From positions 4,571-68,570 of the forward strand of contig CALJKQ010000142.1 of NCBI GenBank assembly GCA_937973565.1: 64,000 nt of DNA, given 5' to 3'. Positions 61,905 through 64,000 of this stretch are shown one piece after another. A program made the position numbers and the translations under genes. Numbering within the stretch: the first letter of the stretch is position 1; every line of letters begins with the position of its first letter. Below the pieces are notes generated by a model. It ran no database searches, was not told where the DNA came from, and saw nothing but the letters and a program-made list of their open reading frames with translations. The DNA is from an uncultured Saprospiraceae bacterium. Lineage in GTDB: Bacteria; Bacteroidota; Bacteroidia; Chitinophagales; Saprospiraceae.

Positions 61905-63437
61905 ATGGATTTTAAGAACCTCATATCGCACTGTAAAGAGTATGGTTTTATATACCCCTCGAGTGAAATCTATGACGGCCTGAGTGCCGTGTACGATTAC
62001 GGACCGTATGGCGTTGAGCTCAAAAACAACATTAAACAGTATTGGTGGAAGTCCATGGTGCAAATGCATGAAAACATAGTGGGTCTTGATGCCGCTATCT
62101 TTATGCATCCCAAGACGTGGAAGGCATCCGGACACGTTGATGCTTTTAACGATCCGTTGGTAGATAACAAAGACTCCAAAAAGAGATACAGGGCAGACCA
62201 GCTCATCGAAGGTTATGCAGAAAAGATAGAGGCCAAGATCCAGAAGGATGTAGACAAAGCGCACGAGAAATTTGGGGACAGTTTTGATGAGGCTATGTAC
62301 CGTGCTACCAACCCAAGGGTTTTGGAAAGACAACAGGAAATAGATACCGTACTCAAAAGGATGAACGATGCGTTGAGGGATGGCAACATGGAGGAGCTCG
62401 GCAACATCATCAACGAATGTGGCATCACTTGCGAGGTGAGCGGGTCCAAAAACTGGACAGAAGTGCGTCAGTTTAACCTGATGTTCAACACCCAGCTGGG
62501 GAATATCGCCGGAGAAGAAAGTAAGCTGTACCTCAGACCGGAAACGGCGCAGGGCATCTTTGTTAACTTCCTCAATGTACAAAAATCAACCCGACAGAAG
62601 ATACCGTTTGGCATTGCACAAATAGGCAAGGCATTCAGGAATGAGATTGTAGCCAGGCAGTTTATCTTCCGCATGCGGGAGTTTGAGCAAATGGAAATGC
62701 AGTTTTTCCTGAGACCGGGAGAAGAAATGCAGTGGTACGAATATTGGAAGGCAACGAGAATGAAGTGGCACCTGAACCTGGGCACCCCTCAATCGAAGTT
62801 GAAATTTCACGATCACGACAACCTGGCGCACTATGCCAATGCAGCCGTTGACATTCAGTTTGAGTTTCCATTTGGATTCAGGGAGCTGGAGGGCATCCAC
62901 AGCCGCACAGACTTTGACCTTACGGAACACCAAAAACTATCCGGTAAGAAGTTGCAATATTTTGATCCCGAGCTCAACGAAAACTATGTGCCCTACGTAG
63001 TAGAAACCTCGATTGGATGTGATCGTATGTTTTTGGCCATGATCAGTCAGGCATTTACAGAAGAAAAGGTGCCGGATGCCGATGGCAACGAGTCGACCAG
63101 AGAAGTATTAAAACTTCATCCTGCCCTTGCACCGGTAAAAGTGGCCGTGCTGCCATTGTTGAAAAACAAAGAAGAGCTGACCCAAGCAGCGGGCGATGTG
63201 TTCAATACTCTCAAGAAGCATTTCAATTGTCAGTACGACGAAAAGGACGCCATAGGCAGAAGGTACAGAAGGCAGGATGCCATTGGTACGCCGTACTGTG
63301 TGACGATAGATTTTGATACCCTTGAAAACAATACGGTAACCATCAGAGACAGAGACACCCTCGAACAGGAAAGGGTAAGGATAGAAGACCTTGCGGCCAA
63401 GATAGGTCCGAAGGTTGATATAGCCAGCATATTATGA
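61905..63437 (+). CDS. glyQS: Glycyl-tRNA synthetase (single-chain alpha2 type)
   Basis: A class II synthetase of 510 residues that charges tRNA-Gly. The N-terminal LISHCKEYGFIYPSSEIYDGLSAVYDYGPYG and the motif 2 region (GIAQIGKAFRNEIVARQFIFRMREFEQMEMQFF) are characteristic of the eukaryote-like alpha2 GlyRS, not the E. coli alpha2beta2 form. The C-terminal anticodon-binding domain begins near VKVAVLPLLKNKEEL. It is followed by a bidirectional terminator. Confidence 0.96.
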   Translation: MDFKNLISHCKEYGFIYPSSEIYDGLSAVYDYGPYGVELKNNIKQYWWKSMVQMHENIVGLDAAIFMHPKTWKASGHVDAFNDPLVDNKDSKKRYRADQLIEGYAEKIEAKIQKDVDKAHEKFGDSFDEAMYRATNPRVLERQQEIDTVLKRMNDALRDGNMEELGNIINECGITCEVSGSKNWTEVRQFNLMFNTQLGNIAGEESKLYLRPETAQGIFVNFLNVQKSTRQKIPFGIAQIGKAFRNEIVARQFIFRMREFEQMEMQFFLRPGEEMQWYEYWKATRMKWHLNLGTPQSKLKFHDHDNLAHYANAAVDIQFEFPFGFRELEGIHSRTDFDLTEHQKLSGKKLQYFDPELNENYVPYVVETSIGCDRMFLAMISQAFTEEKVPDADGNESTREVLKLHPALAPVKVAVLPLLKNKEELTQAAGDVFNTLKKHFNCQYDEKDAIGRRYRRQDAIGTPYCVTIDFDTLENNTVTIRDRDTLEQERVRIEDLAAKIGPKVDIASIL

Positions 63438-63438
63438 T

Positions 63439-63474
63439 AAAAAAGACCTCCTTAACCGGGGGTCTTTTATTTTA
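63439..63474. terminator. Bidirectional terminator between glyQS and the next gene
   Basis: AAAAGACCTCC pairs with GGGGGTCTTTT around a short loop, with A-rich and T-rich flanks, so it can work on both strands. The stop codon of the minus-strand gene lies within it. Confidence 0.8.
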
Positions 63475-63844
63475 CTCTTTTCAGTAAAAACTTGAGCGTT
63501 CTTCCGTCGTTACTGGTAGGATCCATAAAGGAATCTATGTATTCGTAGCCCTGACTTGCCAAAAGATTGAGGACTTCGAGCATGCTGTTGAATACCACTT
63601 CCTTACCGCTTGCATCGGCAATCCGGGTTTCTTTGTTGGCAAAGATCTTATTGAGTTGGCCGTATTCCAGTTCAACGCTGATTTTGTCGCTAAACAATCT
63701 GGGTGTTGCGTGGATGGTAATGTAAGGAACGCCAAGGGAATCAATGGGTTGTTTATTGACATAATACCTGAGGCTGTCCTGGGAAAAGGCAGAAACAGCA
63801 AAACAGAGGACCCCAAAAAACGTGGTTAAAATGGTGCGATTCAT
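63467..63844 (-). CDS. Small secreted protein of unknown function
   Basis: A protein of about 125 residues with a signal peptide (MNRTILTTFFGVLCFAVSAFSQ) and a mature alpha/beta part (YITIHATPRLFSDKISVELEYGQ, then EVLNLLASQGYEYIDSFM) whose ending resembles the 'LLxxxGYE' pattern of small Bacteroidota periplasmic proteins. No function can be given. ATG 63844 is used because the signal peptide starts there. Confidence 0.7.
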   Translation of the reverse strand: MNRTILTTFFGVLCFAVSAFSQDSLRYYVNKQPIDSLGVPYITIHATPRLFSDKISVELEYGQLNKIFANKETRIADASGKEVVFNSMLEVLNLLASQGYEYIDSFMDPTSNDGRTLKFLLKRVK

Positions 63845-63897
63845 AATTTTTAGAACGCATATAACCATAAAAAGGTCAACCAATACTCAAAAAAACT

Positions 63898-63905
63898 TAT
63901 CTTTG
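63898..63905 (+). promoter_or_regulatory. -7 element of the tRNA gene
   Basis: TATCTTTG matches TAnnTTTG, ending 16 bases before the first tRNA base. Confidence 0.45.
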
Positions 63906-63921
63906 CGCTCGCTAAAAAGCA

Positions 63922-63995
63922 GGTCCTATAGCTCAGCCGGTTAGAGCACCTGACTCATAATCAGGTGGTCCTAGGTTCAAGTCCTAGTGGGACCA
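63922..63995 (+). tRNA. tRNA with CAU anticodon (Ile2 or elongator Met)
   Basis: A complete 74-base cloverleaf: acceptor stem GGTCCTA with TGGGACC, a D arm, an anticodon stem CCTGA/TCAGG with loop CTCATAA (anticodon CAT), a T arm with GGTTCAAGTCC and discriminator A. CCA is not encoded. The CAU anticodon may be elongator Met or, after lysidine modification, Ile2; the acceptor and anticodon stems resemble the Ile2 type, but this is not certain. Confidence 0.92.
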
Positions 63996-64000
63996 CGAAA

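Noticed and set aside
1..64000. CRISPR arrays, insertion sequences, prophage or integron
   Set aside because: No spaced direct repeats, transposase or integrase motifs, or terminal inverted repeats with target duplications were seen.

Overview
The window looks like ordinary chromosomal core DNA of a member of the Bacteroidota, probably of the Saprospiria/Chitinophagia type. The evidence is indirect but consistent. Several secreted proteins carry C-terminal type IX secretion (T9SS) sorting domains. Families largely confined to this phylum occur (DUF4199, DUF3127, two-component-regulator propellers). Shine-Dalgarno sites are essentially absent. More than twenty transcription units have the Bacteroidota -7 promoter element TAnnTTTG just before the start codon. 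No insertion sequence, prophage, integron or CRISPR array was seen. The exact genus cannot be decided from the sequence alone.

Layout. 1-4.9 kb (minus): a LuxR-type response regulator followed by a propeller sensor gene cut by the window edge, and a pair of overlapping glycosyltransferases. 5-7.7 kb: the tRNA methylthiotransferase MtaB facing a papain-like cysteine hydrolase, rnpA and rpmH; rpmH was found by hand and has a near-perfect promoter and its own terminator. 7.8-14.1 kb (minus): a tight NRDE protein/nitroreductase/SDR operon and a 1,380-residue secreted haloperoxidase-like mosaic protein. 14.3-18.6 kb (plus): an Mla-type lipid ABC transporter (permease and ATPase) and a secreted dockerin/cohesin-like T9SS protein. 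18.6-26 kb: small membrane proteins and lipoproteins, HemJ, a histidine kinase, an FKBP isomerase and a HAD hydrolase. 26.2-31.1 kb: a TMTC-like membrane protein with TPRs and a GH3/serine-hydrolase fusion. 31.2-40.5 kb (minus): an amine oxidase gene broken by one in-frame TGA, carB, an Nfu protein, PBP1A and an LVIVD-repeat secreted protein. 40.5-48.4 kb: AlkA, two parS sites, an M1 peptidase, an alpha/beta hydrolase, ctaA, a probable replication origin, dtd, a MazG-like protein and ftcD. 48.4-56.3 kb: a TolC/HlyD/DUF4956 operon, membrane proteins, an OmpP1/FadL-type porin and a Trp/Asn-repeat secreted protein. 56.7-64 kb: proS, a 15-bp tandem repeat, a small operon of secreted or membrane unknowns, a DUF3127 protein, glyS and a CAU tRNA.

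The most important non-genic finding is a chromosome-maintenance locus. Two perfect 16-bp parS palindromes (41,101-41,163) lie 4.5 kb from a 563-bp AT-rich intergenic region (45,382-45,959). That region holds two perfect DnaA boxes, several near matches and promoters firing outwards on both sides, and it is best read as oriC. The other points of interest are the broken amine oxidase, an efflux-like operon in which DUF4956 takes the place of an inner-membrane pump, and a sharply bounded 1-kb low-GC patch across the tails of two convergent genes. Start codons below were often moved inward from the longest open frame where a -7 element, a signal peptide or an ATGA overlap decided the matter.
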